Assembly: GCF_037975245.1 (NCBI RefSeq) | Contig: NC_092575.1 | Location: 19,301,841 to 19,365,840, forward strand | Direction: 5' to 3' | DNA from: Apostichopus japonicus | Taxonomy: Eukaryota > Echinodermata > Holothuroidea > Aspidochirotida > Stichopodidae | DNA length: 64,000 bases | In this document: one piece after another, positions 1 through 10,089 of the stretch | Numbering within the stretch: position 1 is the stretch's first letter | How the letters are laid out: each line of letters starts with the position of its first letter | Program-made: the position numbers and the translations under genes | Notes under the pieces: model-generated | Told to the model about the DNA's origin: nothing | Seen by the model: the letters and a program-made list of their open reading frames with translations, nothing else | The model's database searches: none

Positions 1-1358
1 GAAGGTACAAGGAGATTTAAGGCAAGATATGTCGCCAAGGGTTACAATCAGGTGAAGGGGATAGATTACAAAGAAACATTTGCCCCGACAGCTAATATCA
101 CATCAATTAGGATTTTAATGCAACTGGTAGTGCAAAATGATCTGATTGTTCATCAGATTGATGTCAAAACTGCTTACCTGCATGCTCCTATTGCTGAAGA
201 AATCTATTTAGAGCAACCAGAAGGCTTTGAAGTTTTATCAGACACAGGAGAAAAGTTGGTTTATAAGTTAAAGAAATCACTCTATGGGTTGAAACAGTCA
301 GAAATTGGAATAAAGTATTACATGAGTACCTTGTTGAAAATGATTTTGTTCAAAATTCATCAGATCATTGTGTCTACAAGAAGCAGATTAAAAATGACAT
401 GATCATAGTCATTATTTGGGTTGATGATCTGATTTTGGCAGCTAGTGACACACACTTGCTAAATCAGTTCAAGGAAGTTATGCAGAAGAAATTTAGAATG
501 AAAGATTTGGGTAAGATATCATATTTTCTTGGAATCCATTTTGAGCAAAACGAGGGAGAAATCAAGATGAGCCAGGACAAATATATCAGCAAAATGCTAG
601 AAAGATTTGGAATGGTAAACTGTAAGCCCAGATCCATTCCATGTGAACAGAAATTGGAATATAACAGTAGTGAAGCTGTTGATCCAAAGAATTACCGTGA
701 AATAGTTGGTAGTTTGATTTATGCCATGACATGCACTAGACCAGACCTAAGTTGGGTGGTAAGTAGATTGTCACAGCATTTGTCAGAACCTAAAGCAGAG
801 AACATGAATACTGCCAAACATGTTCTTAGGTATCTAAAAGGTACAATTGATCACAAATTATGCTTCAAGAAATCAAGTCAACCCTTAAGGTTACTTGCTT
901 ACAGTGATTCAGATTGGGCATCTTCAGTGGAGGACAGAAGAAGTACAACTGGTTATTGTTTTAGTTTGACCGGGGATGGTCCACTCGTTTCATGGAAATC
1001 TAAGAAGCAACCAACAGTTGCATTATCCACTTGTGAGGCTGAATACATGGCATTGGCAGCTACAACACAACAAAGTTTGTACTTAACTCAGTTGTTGAAT
1101 GGTATGGACAAGAAAATTTATCACTGTACTAATATTTTTGAAGATAACCAGGGTGCTATTTCATTGAGTAAAGATCCTGTTCACCGACAAAGATCAAAAC
1201 ACATTGATGTCAAGTACCATTTTATTCGTACAATGGTCAATGAGGATAAGGTTAACATTACATATTGCCCAACAGAGGATATGGTTGCAGATATTTTTAC
1301 AAAACCAGCAACAAAATCAAAGATCAACAAGTTCAAGCGATTCCTGTTTGGTAACTGA
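1..1358 (+). pseudogene. Ty1/copia retrotransposon pol fragment (reverse transcriptase and RNase H), frameshifted
   Basis: This is the 3' half of a copia-type polyprotein, cut by the left window edge. The RT part shows the family blocks ETFAPTA, QIDVKTAYLHA, LYGLKQS and the catalytic box WVDDLILAAS. The RNase H part shows YSDSDWA, STCEAEYMAL and EDNQGAISLSKDPVHRQRSKHIDVKYHFIR, and ends at TGA 1356-1358 close to the 3' LTR. The frame is broken near position 300, just after LKQS, where a small deletion shifts the reading frame; the rest is open in another frame from about 399. The copy is therefore probably not able to make a complete Pol. The remainder of the reading frame is clean, which suggests a fairly young insertion. 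Copia-type assignment is firm; the subfamily is not determined. Confidence 0.93.
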
Positions 1359-1462
1359 TGTATTTAACATTTGAACACTCTGAACACAAGAAGTTACAAT
1401 ATGCATATTGCTTAAAAGTAATTTTCATACAAGATGTTTATTATTATGAGAGCAAGTGGGGG

Positions 1463-1627
1463 TGTTAGTTGTGTGCTCCCAAGTCACGTGTTTGTTGTCA
1501 TGCTTATTAACGTTGTAAATACACACGAGTTCGTTACACCATTCCCTCGTAGAAATGTTGTCTCTTATGTCGCTTCTAAAGCCATTAAAATCACCGCACT
1601 TTCAATACAACGATGGCAGATCCAACA
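1463..1627 (+). mobile_element. 3' LTR of the copia-type element (165 bp)
   Basis: The LTR begins TGTTAG directly after a short purine-rich tract (AGTGGGGG, polypurine tract) and ends CCAACA, giving the usual TG...CA ends with a short imperfect inverted repeat. The right border is fixed by comparison with the second copy of the flanking duplication: the host sequence resumes at 1628 with cgctccagcaaag, which is continuous LINE sequence at 9881. The 5' LTR lies beyond the left edge, so the target site duplication cannot be verified here. Confidence 0.8.
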
Positions 1628-1820
1628 CGCTCCAGCAAAGGTTGCTTAAGAGAAGCACTGAGACATACTGCTAAACCGGTAGGAAGGCCCGTGACTACCT
1701 TGCTTGGTAAAAATAAAGTCGCAATTTAAGGACGTTAATATTAACAATTTCGAGGAAGCAATAAACCTTGCGCAAGATCGTGATACGTGGCGGAGGTTAA
1801 TCACTGAGCATGTCGGATAG
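1628..1820 (+). pseudogene. LINE 3' end remnant, copy A
   Basis: This stretch matches the last part of the LINE remnant at 9408-10080. In this copy one frame reads to a stop at about 1818 with the typical LINE C-terminal pattern ending AQDRDTWRRLITEHVG, followed by a TACTACTAC tail. It is out of frame with the upstream KPVGRPVTT segment, so the LINE was already broken before the duplication. The upstream part of this LINE is presumably beyond the copia insertion, to the left of the window. Confidence 0.7.
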
Positions 1821-1939
1821 ACGAGACTCAACTTACTACTACTAGCACCCTGTTCTATAATTTGTACATTGCTATAAACTTTCGTTTGCAAAATGCTTAA
1901 CTCCCTATTTTCCCCTGAATCTCCCGATGTTTTCGGCAT

Positions 1940-4900
1940 AAAAAACCCGTTAAATCTCCCTGTTTTCGTGACAAACAGGTTGACAGGTCTGTTTGAAGAT
2001 TTGAGAAACTATAGGCCTACTACAGCGTCGGCATTACTTCGTCTTATGACTTGAATGTTTATAACGCTGAAAATTCTTTCTAATGCGCCAAATATTGAAA
2101 TGTATATTTAGTGCTTTAACTCTATCCCTCTTTGCACGCTTTAACCTCACACCCTGCATATGCAAGGCTCTCTATAGTACATAACAGTTCAACTAAACTT
2201 TAACTGCTTCGATAGTTCTTCTGATATGTAAAGAACAAATGGACCTAGTTCAAAGACCGAAAAACAAAGTTAAAGGTATTCTGTATTGGCCCCAAATATG
2301 CTAGATATTCAAATATGGTCACCTTTGGTCAAAATTCTTAAACTGTTTGTATTACAACCTTCATGGAAATTTTCCTCACTGGGACATCTTGCGTGTTCCT
2401 TAAAAATTGTCTGAGAACAATTTGGAGAGTAAAGACCTCCAGGACTGAAAGTACATTTTGAAAACTTCTAGCAAATAATTATAGCGTGCTATAAATTGGG
2501 GCCTATACAGACTACTTTTTAACACTTGAAAACATTGCCTGATGCTCTTAACTAGACAAGGGTTTCTTTCATTATAATATCTTTGTATAGAGTGTACAAA
2601 GCCTCTATGTGTATCGGTACCGAGGTAGAGAAGAAAATACTTGACCACGTGATCCCATTTCATTTTACAATATGGAAACTTTATAAAGTCTCTAGAAAGT
2701 CATTATGGGTAATACTTTTAACAATGAAACTTATCTAGATATGAGTACCCAAATCTCTTGAAATTTTCAACAAAAAAACAATTATACTCAAAATATTTGA
2801 GCTGACATTAGTAAAATTTTGTCACCTAAGTCAAATTTCGTAAATGCAAATTTGACGGACGGATACCACATGTGGTGCTTGGTAGGAAAGACAAAATGGA
2901 CACAATGTACTGTCTACTATTTCATATATTCATGTCTCAGATATAATAAAAATGTGGAATAAACACTGCGCGTCTCAAGGACGATGTACGACAAAATAGA
3001 AGACCCTACAGTTACCCTCAGTAAACAATCATTTTAATATGCGGACCCAAAAGGGCACCGAAATCAAAGGGGGAGCATGTATATAATTTTTCCTTTATAC
3101 GTTGACTGAGATTGTAAGCAAAACTATATAACTGAAGTGAACCTTCACTTGATGTAAGGTTAAGTATACTAAACTGTAAATCCATGGTATATTCAAACTG
3201 TTTTGATTGTTGAACTAAACTATACGTCTCACCAATTCATCATCCTAGCTAGTGACCCTGCATTGACGGATGTTGTGGCCTGGCCTCTGAGCTGGGAAAG
3301 AGGGTGTATACAGGAAGGAAGGTATCCCCTCCCCTTTGAGAAATATTGATATGATTAAGAGTGCTGAGCTGCAACTTACTGGTGATATGTATATTGCAAT
3401 AGTTGAAGTCATATATGCTCCCAAGTTTTTGCGCTACAAATATCGGCAATTTCTTTTGTTTTCATCCGAATTTTTTTTGGTGACACGTGGCTCAAATTAT
3501 GGGCGGTCGACCCTGCAAAATGTTTTGGCCACCCTGAAACTAAATTTTCGCGACTCATTGTGAAGACAATGGCTGCAAAGAATGCAGATCCAGTCTTGTT
3601 TAACAAAGAAAGGGGACTGTGGGACTCCCCCTCTCCCCTTTGATACAGAAATGCCTTTATTTTTAACAACAAGACATGTTGCCAATTATTAATTGCTGTA
3701 ATATGGACATATGAAACGAATCAAGAAATTAAAACTCCTCATACCCAATAGAGAGTAAATTAAGAAAACTATTTACAAAGACTCCGGCGCCTATTGAGGT
3801 TACAATCCAGAGGTTACTGATTCGAATCCCGTTCTAGCCTATAATGCCTTTGCTCTTTTCCATCGAATTTAAAATTGCGTAATAAGAGTTCCAAACTTAA
3901 ATTTTTCGCATACAACATGGGGCCTATAGCATACCAAACGTCATACCCAGTTATGGGACAAATATGCACATACTTATGTGGCTTCTTTTCTTAGTGACGC
4001 ACTTGTTTTTCAGTTTGAACAGTGTGAAGATTCTGTTGCTGAGATAAAAGGTTCGAAACAGCCCATACGATACCGACACCATGAAGCGTGACATGTTATT
4101 TTACTTCAGTGCATGAAAGTACCGTATACAGTGCGGCGGTACCCGTGAGAAATTATTTTCTAAAATGGTTGATATATGCCTTGCCAATAATTCATTTAGG
4201 CCCACAAACTGGACTGAGGGCTCTTCTAGCCACTTTTATGATACTATATGTTGAGGATACTATTTGCAGCTATAGACATATCGTTTTGAGAGTAATAAAA
4301 ACCAACAAAAAGTAGTGTATAGCCCTATCACACACATAGGCTAATTAATGTAAGACACGAGTACTGAATAGTGTATGGGATACAGGTTAACACAACAGGC
4401 CGCTGTAAAAAACAAACAAAAACAAGTGGTACTTTGGCAAAACAACTTACACACATAATCACAAAATATGTGTTAGTTTCTGGTATAAGTGTTCACGGAT
4501 GTTTAATTCTTAAACGTCTTTTTACGTTAGAAAATAAATTTCAGCATTTAACTTACAACACATCATAGTCAAGTCGCATATAATTGCAACTCCTGCTGAC
4601 TCAGTTGAGAATCTCAATAAACTTGCAGCTGTTTGCATGCATGAGCAAGAAGAAACATTTCATAACGTTCGCAATTAACACTGTGATACAATATTACTAG
4701 AGTGGGAAAAAGACCCGACTTGATTGTGTTGAAATTTCACAAACGTTACATAACTTGAACAAAGACAAAATTACAAAAATTCCCTGGTCTATGGTGGTCC
4801 ATGAATACAGCAACAGGACTTGCATCATTCACTGTGACAAAGAAGTTGATCTTGGAAGTAACTAACGTAACAAATGAAACGCCACCATCTTCGGACGGTA

Positions 4901-5900
4901 ACTCGGTCCATAAAAGCTACAAATGGACGCTGAGACTCACTGTGCTGACTTCAACTCCTCGACATGGTTACTACGTACGATCACCTTGGAGGACATTGTT
5001 CCCCTGGCAACAGTTCTGAAGACGGGTTCTACATTTCCTGGTTAGTAAAGCAGAAACAGACAGATTTAATGACAACTCCCCGAAACGACCCGTTTGCAAC
5101 CCTCACCCCCCCCCCCTCCCGAAAAAACAACAACAGCAGAGGCACAAAACCAAAGAACTAATATGAAAGGAATCAAAAACTGAACCATCACTATTTGTTT
5201 ATATGATATAGATAACTGTGATGAAAAGGGGGAAAAATAAGAAAATAACAAGTTTTCAGAGGCCTAGTGGCATTATGACATCTATATATATAAGCAATGA
5301 CCCGCCCTAAAGAGTACATGGGCCCGTTTTGTTGTATAAAGTTTATTATCAATGCTATATTGCCGCCCTATATGCTCCGTTTCAGCGGATGCATTGTGGG
5401 TAAAGGTATAGGTTGCATTTTCGGTACTTGTCACCAGGGTCCCTTCGGCTCTGGGTCCCGATGCGGCCGCACGGACCTAATTACTCAACTGCCTAGTAGG
5501 CCCATCTGCGATACGTGGAACAAACAACACGGAAACTCATGGTTTACCGTATGTATACTACGGGGGCGGGGGGGAGGGGTTATATGTGTAGCCTATGCCA
5601 TTTGTGATTGGATACTTCAGCATAATAGTTGGACAATGCACATGTTTATCTTTTCTTTCCCATATAATGTAATAGACCTATATGCATTTTTTTTTTGTCA
5701 CGGGAGGTGCATCATAATTGTTTGCAGCAAGTGGACGGGGTATAACGTTCTACCGTGCAACCCCTCAGAAGAAATTCATGCATAACCCTGTTCTATACCA
5801 CATACTCACCAAATGATGTCTGTAGACGAATTACTAATCTTTCAAACTGTCAAGTGCCTCAAAGAGATCATGTGTTTTGATTAAGGATCGAGCCAGTCAC
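1940..5900. other. Non-coding interval of duplication copy A
   Basis: No host gene is recognised in this 4 kb stretch. The open frames in it are short, lack family motifs and mostly overlap each other on both strands. The same frames recur in copy B only because the DNA is duplicated. A tRNA-like box at 3783-3840 and a poly-C run near 5105-5116 are the only distinctive elements. A TTTATT at about 5340 could serve as a minus-strand AATAAA polyadenylation signal for the TRIM gene. Confidence 0.6.
3783..3840 (+). repeat. tRNA-like (SINE-type) pol III box, copy A
   Basis: The segment has a B-box-like GATTCGAATCC followed by a short pairing segment, resembling the right half of a tRNA as found in old tRNA-derived SINEs. 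The A-box half is poorly preserved. An almost identical copy lies at 12016-12074 because of the segmental duplication. A functional tRNA is unlikely since the cloverleaf cannot be completed by eye. Confidence 0.4.
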
Positions 5901-6005
5901 AAAGTAGGGATTTAAAGTTTGATCAGTGGCAGACCATTTTGGTCTAAAGCAAATTTTGGGAGAGTACAATATGGCCTTCAATTTCACAAATGATCACCAA
6001 AATGA

Positions 6006-7982
6006 CTATACCTGTATGCAATATATCGTCATATGGCCAGAGTCGGTGCTGGTAATTAATCGGTCATCGTCGCGATGCATCTCGACAATGGTTATGAATT
6101 TACTACGGTCATCGACAATCAGTGGCTGCCCGAGTGCCGTCCCGACGGTTTTTGTGAAAAGTGAATAACACTGGATGAAACATGACATCTGTTTCCCCCC
6201 TTCTTGTTTAGACCAAAGTACATAGGCGATACCTTTACAACAAGCCACTCCAATCGGCTTGAAACCATACCGGGGAGGGATAAATCGTGAGATTATGTTC
6301 CCACTTGCGTCGACTAAAACAGCCATCTCTTCCCCGTCACTTACTACCAGGCAGTCTCCATGAAACGCTATTGACGTTGGAGGACGGCCGTCCTCTTTCA
6401 GAGTTATCGATGATGCATACTCCATCTCATAGGTCAGAAGATATATGATCCTATTCTTGTCGTTGCCAAATGCAATTCGTTTTTTCTTTCTATTGATCGT
6501 AGCACAGGATATTTTGGCTCCCGGCACGAGATGCTTCCGAACGCCAAAATTTAGAACATCATCTGTACGCTGAGCTATTTTCATTCGAAATACGGAGGAT
6601 TCCCAACAAACCGCGGCTATTCCGTCATCTAACGCGGAAGCAAATGCCGGCGTTATTTCTGGATTCTGTCCGTTATCTTGCAACTTTCTCATATGGACGG
6701 GGTTTCCGTTAAGGTTGACCAAATCAATAGCCGCCTTCGTGGCTCCTTTACAGGAGGTGAACATGACATTTTGGTCACAAGCCGATGTCATTGCAGTCAC
6801 GGTGTATTCTACTTCTGTTTGAAATCTCTGAAGACTCACTGCTGATATTTTACTCAGTCTTCTAATGGGATCGATTTTACCGAGTCCGCGGAGTGGTCCA
6901 TTATCCGACGGTTTGTACTCAAATGTTAACTCCTGCAGGCGCTCTCTATGAATCTGGATCGTTTCATTGAGTCCATCCCGTTTTTTCACTAGATCGAGGT
7001 TTTGATTCATTCTGGTGTACCCACCTGGATCGCTGGTATTTCGATTAAATTGTCTCAAATATTCCGCGGCTTCTGTATGTGCCTTTTTAAGCTCATATGC
7101 AATCGTTTCAGTTCGTTGGACAATGTAATTTTTTCGTCGAGAACAACGAGTGAGCAGTTTATGTTGATTGGCTTGTATTAATTTAGTTTGGTCCAGAACA
7201 TGTTGATCAATGTCCCGCCTCATCTGTTCGGCTTGCGTGAGCATTTCTTGGACACAATTGCTAGCATTTTCTTGTATTTCTTTATCGGCCTGTTCTATCA
7301 ACGAGACGAGAATGGCTCTCTTTTGCAGAACGTGATCGTGAAGCTTTGTGGTTTCTCGGAGAAGTTCGTCGAAAGTCATTGGCGGTTTAGGTATCGTGGA
7401 TGATAACGGCTGTGTCAGTTCGATGTGATGACCCGTATGAGATGCCTGAATACATAGGTCACAGACTCGTGTACCCAAGCAAGTCCTACAAAAGCCGTTT
7501 GCGACCTCCTCTATGTGTTCTCGGCAGTAAATTGTCGGTTCAGCCGTAGGACTATTCTGGATGTTCCGTTTATGTGACTCTATCTTGTGGTTTTGTAAAA
7601 CCGCCATTTTGGAATGTTGCTCGACGCAGTTTTGACAGATGTCCATTCGGCAATTCACGCAATGAGCTGTTGTTTGACAGTGTGACTTGCAGGATTCGCA
7701 TCGTAGCTCTAACGTTGAAGAACTCATCTTGCGATGTCGAAGCAACCGTGTAGCTGGGATTGGTTTGAGATACGGAGTTTCTTCGTCGCCGGAATCCTTC
7801 TGATAGTGACATATTCGACCTTCGTGTTCTGGAAATTGCTTGGTGAAATCGTCGTCACAGCTTCCGCAGAGGACGTGCTTACACCTCAACTGATGTGTCT
7901 CTTGTTTACTATGGAAACAAAATTCACACGTCCTTGATACGGTATTGAGTTGCCCACTCATTTCGTCAGGACCATGAATCAA
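6006..7982 (-). CDS. TRIM-family E3 ubiquitin ligase-like protein, copy A (RING zinc ligand lost)
   Basis: Intronless 658-aa protein with the tripartite layout. The RING is at residues 19-58 (C19xxC22, C34xH36xxC39xxC42, x55xxC58). B-box 1 is at about 95-137 (CESC...CVNC...CQNC...H) and B-box 2 at 153-186 (CREH...CRTC...CDLC...HTGHH). A coiled coil follows at about 205-330, then a C-terminal region of about 250 residues resembling the degenerate beta-propeller tails of TRIM56/TRIM2-like proteins. RING proteins pass ubiquitin from an E2 to a substrate; in many marine invertebrates such genes are expanded and are suspected to act in innate defence. Residue 55, expected to be Cys as in copy B, is Gly here (codon 7820-7818), so zinc site and E3 activity are doubtful. 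The ORF ends CIQV with TAG. A TATA-like ATATATA at 8023-8030 precedes the start. Family assignment is firm; the exact orthologue is not. Confidence 0.92.
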   Translation of the reverse strand: MIHGPDEMSGQLNTVSRTCEFCFHSKQETHQLRCKHVLCGSCDDDFTKQFPEHEGRICHYQKDSGDEETPYLKPIPATRLLRHRKMSSSTLELRCESCKSHCQTTAHCVNCRMDICQNCVEQHSKMAVLQNHKIESHKRNIQNSPTAEPTIYCREHIEEVANGFCRTCLGTRVCDLCIQASHTGHHIELTQPLSSTIPKPPMTFDELLRETTKLHDHVLQKRAILVSLIEQADKEIQENASNCVQEMLTQAEQMRRDIDQHVLDQTKLIQANQHKLLTRCSRRKNYIVQRTETIAYELKKAHTEAAEYLRQFNRNTSDPGGYTRMNQNLDLVKKRDGLNETIQIHRERLQELTFEYKPSDNGPLRGLGKIDPIRRLSKISAVSLQRFQTEVEYTVTAMTSACDQNVMFTSCKGATKAAIDLVNLNGNPVHMRKLQDNGQNPEITPAFASALDDGIAAVCWESSVFRMKIAQRTDDVLNFGVRKHLVPGAKISCATINRKKKRIAFGNDKNRIIYLLTYEMEYASSITLKEDGRPPTSIAFHGDCLVVSDGEEMAVLVDASGNIISRFIPPRYGFKPIGVACCKGIAYVLWSKQEGGKQMSCFIQCYSLFTKTVGTALGQPLIVDDRSKFITIVEMHRDDDRLITSTDSGHMTIYCIQV

Positions 7983-9090
7983 ATTTTAGTTGAAATCGAC
8001 AGCTATTTCAAACCGCTGAATGAATATATATGTTTAATGAAACTCCCAGGATGTTTGAAGTATGCCTTATTTAATTACCATACTACGAAAACTATACTAT
8101 AAATGTGATGATCTCACGGCTTTAGTCTGCGTAATCTCCTCAAAAATGTCCCGGTTTAATCACCATAATAAAACATAAGCACCTCAACTTGTCGGTGTAT
8201 CAAGTTCGACCCATGTAATCACTAAATCCTTTCATGAGAACTGTTCACGTATTTCAACGGGCATGTAATCACCTCATTCCAGAGTTGTATGCACATCAAC
8301 ATCTTCACGTGAAACACAACAGCAGTATGATTCAATTTGTAATGTTGCCAATATACATTAACGTATTCCAGGCATGACAGACAGTTTAATAGACACCTTA
8401 GTCATGAAATTCGTTTGTCGCAAAGATTTGAAAGCTTCCTTGAATGAAAATATGATCACGTTTTCGTATTTAGAAACCACTGTCTGTTCTGGACTGGAGA
8501 ACAATTGTATACCGCAATAAACTAAGTTCCTTGTTTGAAGGAAATTGCTTTTACATTAGTCTCAAACTACATTATTTGGTGTGGAAAACACATAGAACTG
8601 CATATAACAGTAATTGCAATAACAAATAGTGGCTGATTAAATTTGATACCATAAATTTCCGTCTTCAAGCAATAAAAACAGTATACTCGCGACGCCGAAA
8701 CTTTTCCTGATGAAAATGCAAAGTTGCATACGCTGTCCGTATAGTTGCCTGAATGGCTAACGTGTATGTATAGTCTATAGATTAATTTTAAAGATTGAAG
8801 TCATACGCTGCAACGTTCAAAAGTCCACATCTGTCAATAAAATACATCACTTTGTCAGCCTCAGGATGGCATAAGACTGAAATTTACCAACGTTTCTTCC
8901 AGCCTGCGTAAAGAAGTAGCAGCTGCGTCAGTAAAACCATTGGAAAACCCTCAGTACCATCAGTCCATCTCTGTAGTACTTGGTTAGTTTGAAATCGACA
9001 CCAGGCCACTTTCCTTCAGGGGCTAAAGTGGGGGGGGGGGGGGCATGCGGGCCCAGAGCCTAAGAAAAAAAGCCGTTCCATACAGCATAG
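7983..9090. other. Upstream region of TRIM copy A
   Basis: No gene seen. The block is duplicated at 16230-17784. It is the 5' flank of the minus-strand TRIM gene and contains a poly-G run (9030-9043) close to the end of the duplicated unit. Confidence 0.55.
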
Positions 9091-9407
9091 CTGTGACAGT
9101 TTTGGGGCGGCACTCCCCGGCCTCCGTAGATACGCCCCTGCCCCCGGTGTCCCAGTTTCATGCACAAATCTCCCGGTTTTATCAAATGCGTGATTCTCTG
9201 GTACCCTTTGAATGTACTCCCAACATAATTCCCAAATTGCGGAACTAGCAGTAGTTTGGTGTGAAGTAGACTAAACTTGTACATTACTACAAAATCAATG
9301 CTACTGTCAGCGCGACAGTGTAGTATTATTACTCAGCGGTAACTTGTGATCGAGCTCAGTGCGTATGTACTGCAGTTTAGTGTCTATAGCTCAGTATAAC
9401 TGAAATA

Positions 9408-10081
9408 ATGTACCGTATGACAAGCACTTTTCATAGCCAGAGATATAATATTGTTGCACCAATCACAAGAAAAGGAAATGAAAGTTGGAAGAAGTGTAAA
9501 TATGTTGGAAGCTTGCTGGGGACCGAAGAAGATATTAACCGAAGAATTGGTATAACCAACGGTGCTTTCAATACACTGTCCAGTATTATCAAAAGCAAAA
9601 ACATAAGCCGGAACATTAAGCTTAGGATTTTTGAGCCTTTATCAAAGAGTATTTTTTTTGTACAATTGCGAACTGTCGGGGGCACAACGAAGGATCTTGG
9701 TCGCAAAATTGACACTTTTCAAAGGAGAATACTTCGTATTATTCTCAACATTAGATGTACCAATAACAATTGGTTATCAAACGATGGGCTCTACAATGAA
9801 ACCAACCAAACACCTTGGTCATCCATAGTCGCACATAGAAGATTGAGATTTTTCGGTCATGTAGCAAGACTTCCGGAGGACGCTCCAGCAAAGAGACATA
9901 CTGCTAAACCGGTAGGAAGGCCCGTGACTACCTTGCTTGGAAAAAATAAAGTCGCAATTTAAGGACGTTAATATTAACAATTTCGAGGAAGCAATAAACG
10001 TTGCGCAACTATCGTGATACGTGGCGGAGGTTAATCACTGAGCATGTCGGATAGACGAGACTCAACTTACTACTACTACTA
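9408..10081 (+). pseudogene. LINE reverse-transcriptase C-terminal remnant (copy B side)
   Basis: The ORF at 9408-9962 encodes the C-terminal segment of a non-LTR retrotransposon protein: KYVGSLL...EDINRRIGI, ...RRILRIILNI, and HRRLRFFGHVARLPEDAPAKR, a pattern common to LINE proteins after the RT domain. It stops early, and the continuation (FKDVNINNFEEAI...) is in another frame, ending in a TACTACTACTACT tail at about 10068-10080. The start of the LINE is missing, and the duplicated block is entered at 9881. It is a dead fragment. Its uninterrupted state between 9871 and 9890 shows the target site that the copia element hit in copy A. Confidence 0.8.
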
Positions 10082-10089
10082 GCACCCTG

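Larger units (their letters stand above)
1628..9090. repeat. Tandem segmental duplication, copy A
   Basis: This block is nearly collinear with 9881-17784, differing by scattered substitutions and small indels; starts are 8253 bp apart. It holds the end of a LINE fragment, about 4 kb of non-coding DNA, a TRIM gene on the minus strand and its upstream region. The left edge in this copy is the copia LTR. The right edge, where similarity to copy B stops, follows the words ccgttcc and acagcatag. Because similarity extends through intergenic DNA as well as the gene, this is a DNA-level duplication, not retroposition of the intronless gene. Confidence 0.92.

Noticed and set aside
1646-1939. 97-aa minus-strand ORF next to the copia LTR
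   Set aside because: Antisense to the LINE remnant; no domain.
5297-5785. 162-aa plus-strand ORF, duplicated at 13548-13883
   Set aside because: No domain, Cys/Ile-rich random-looking composition, shortened in copy B by a substitution; conserved only as far as the surrounding duplicated DNA.
5926-6168. 80-aa ORF overlapping the TRIM 3' end
   Set aside because: Antisense shadow of the TRIM coding frame.
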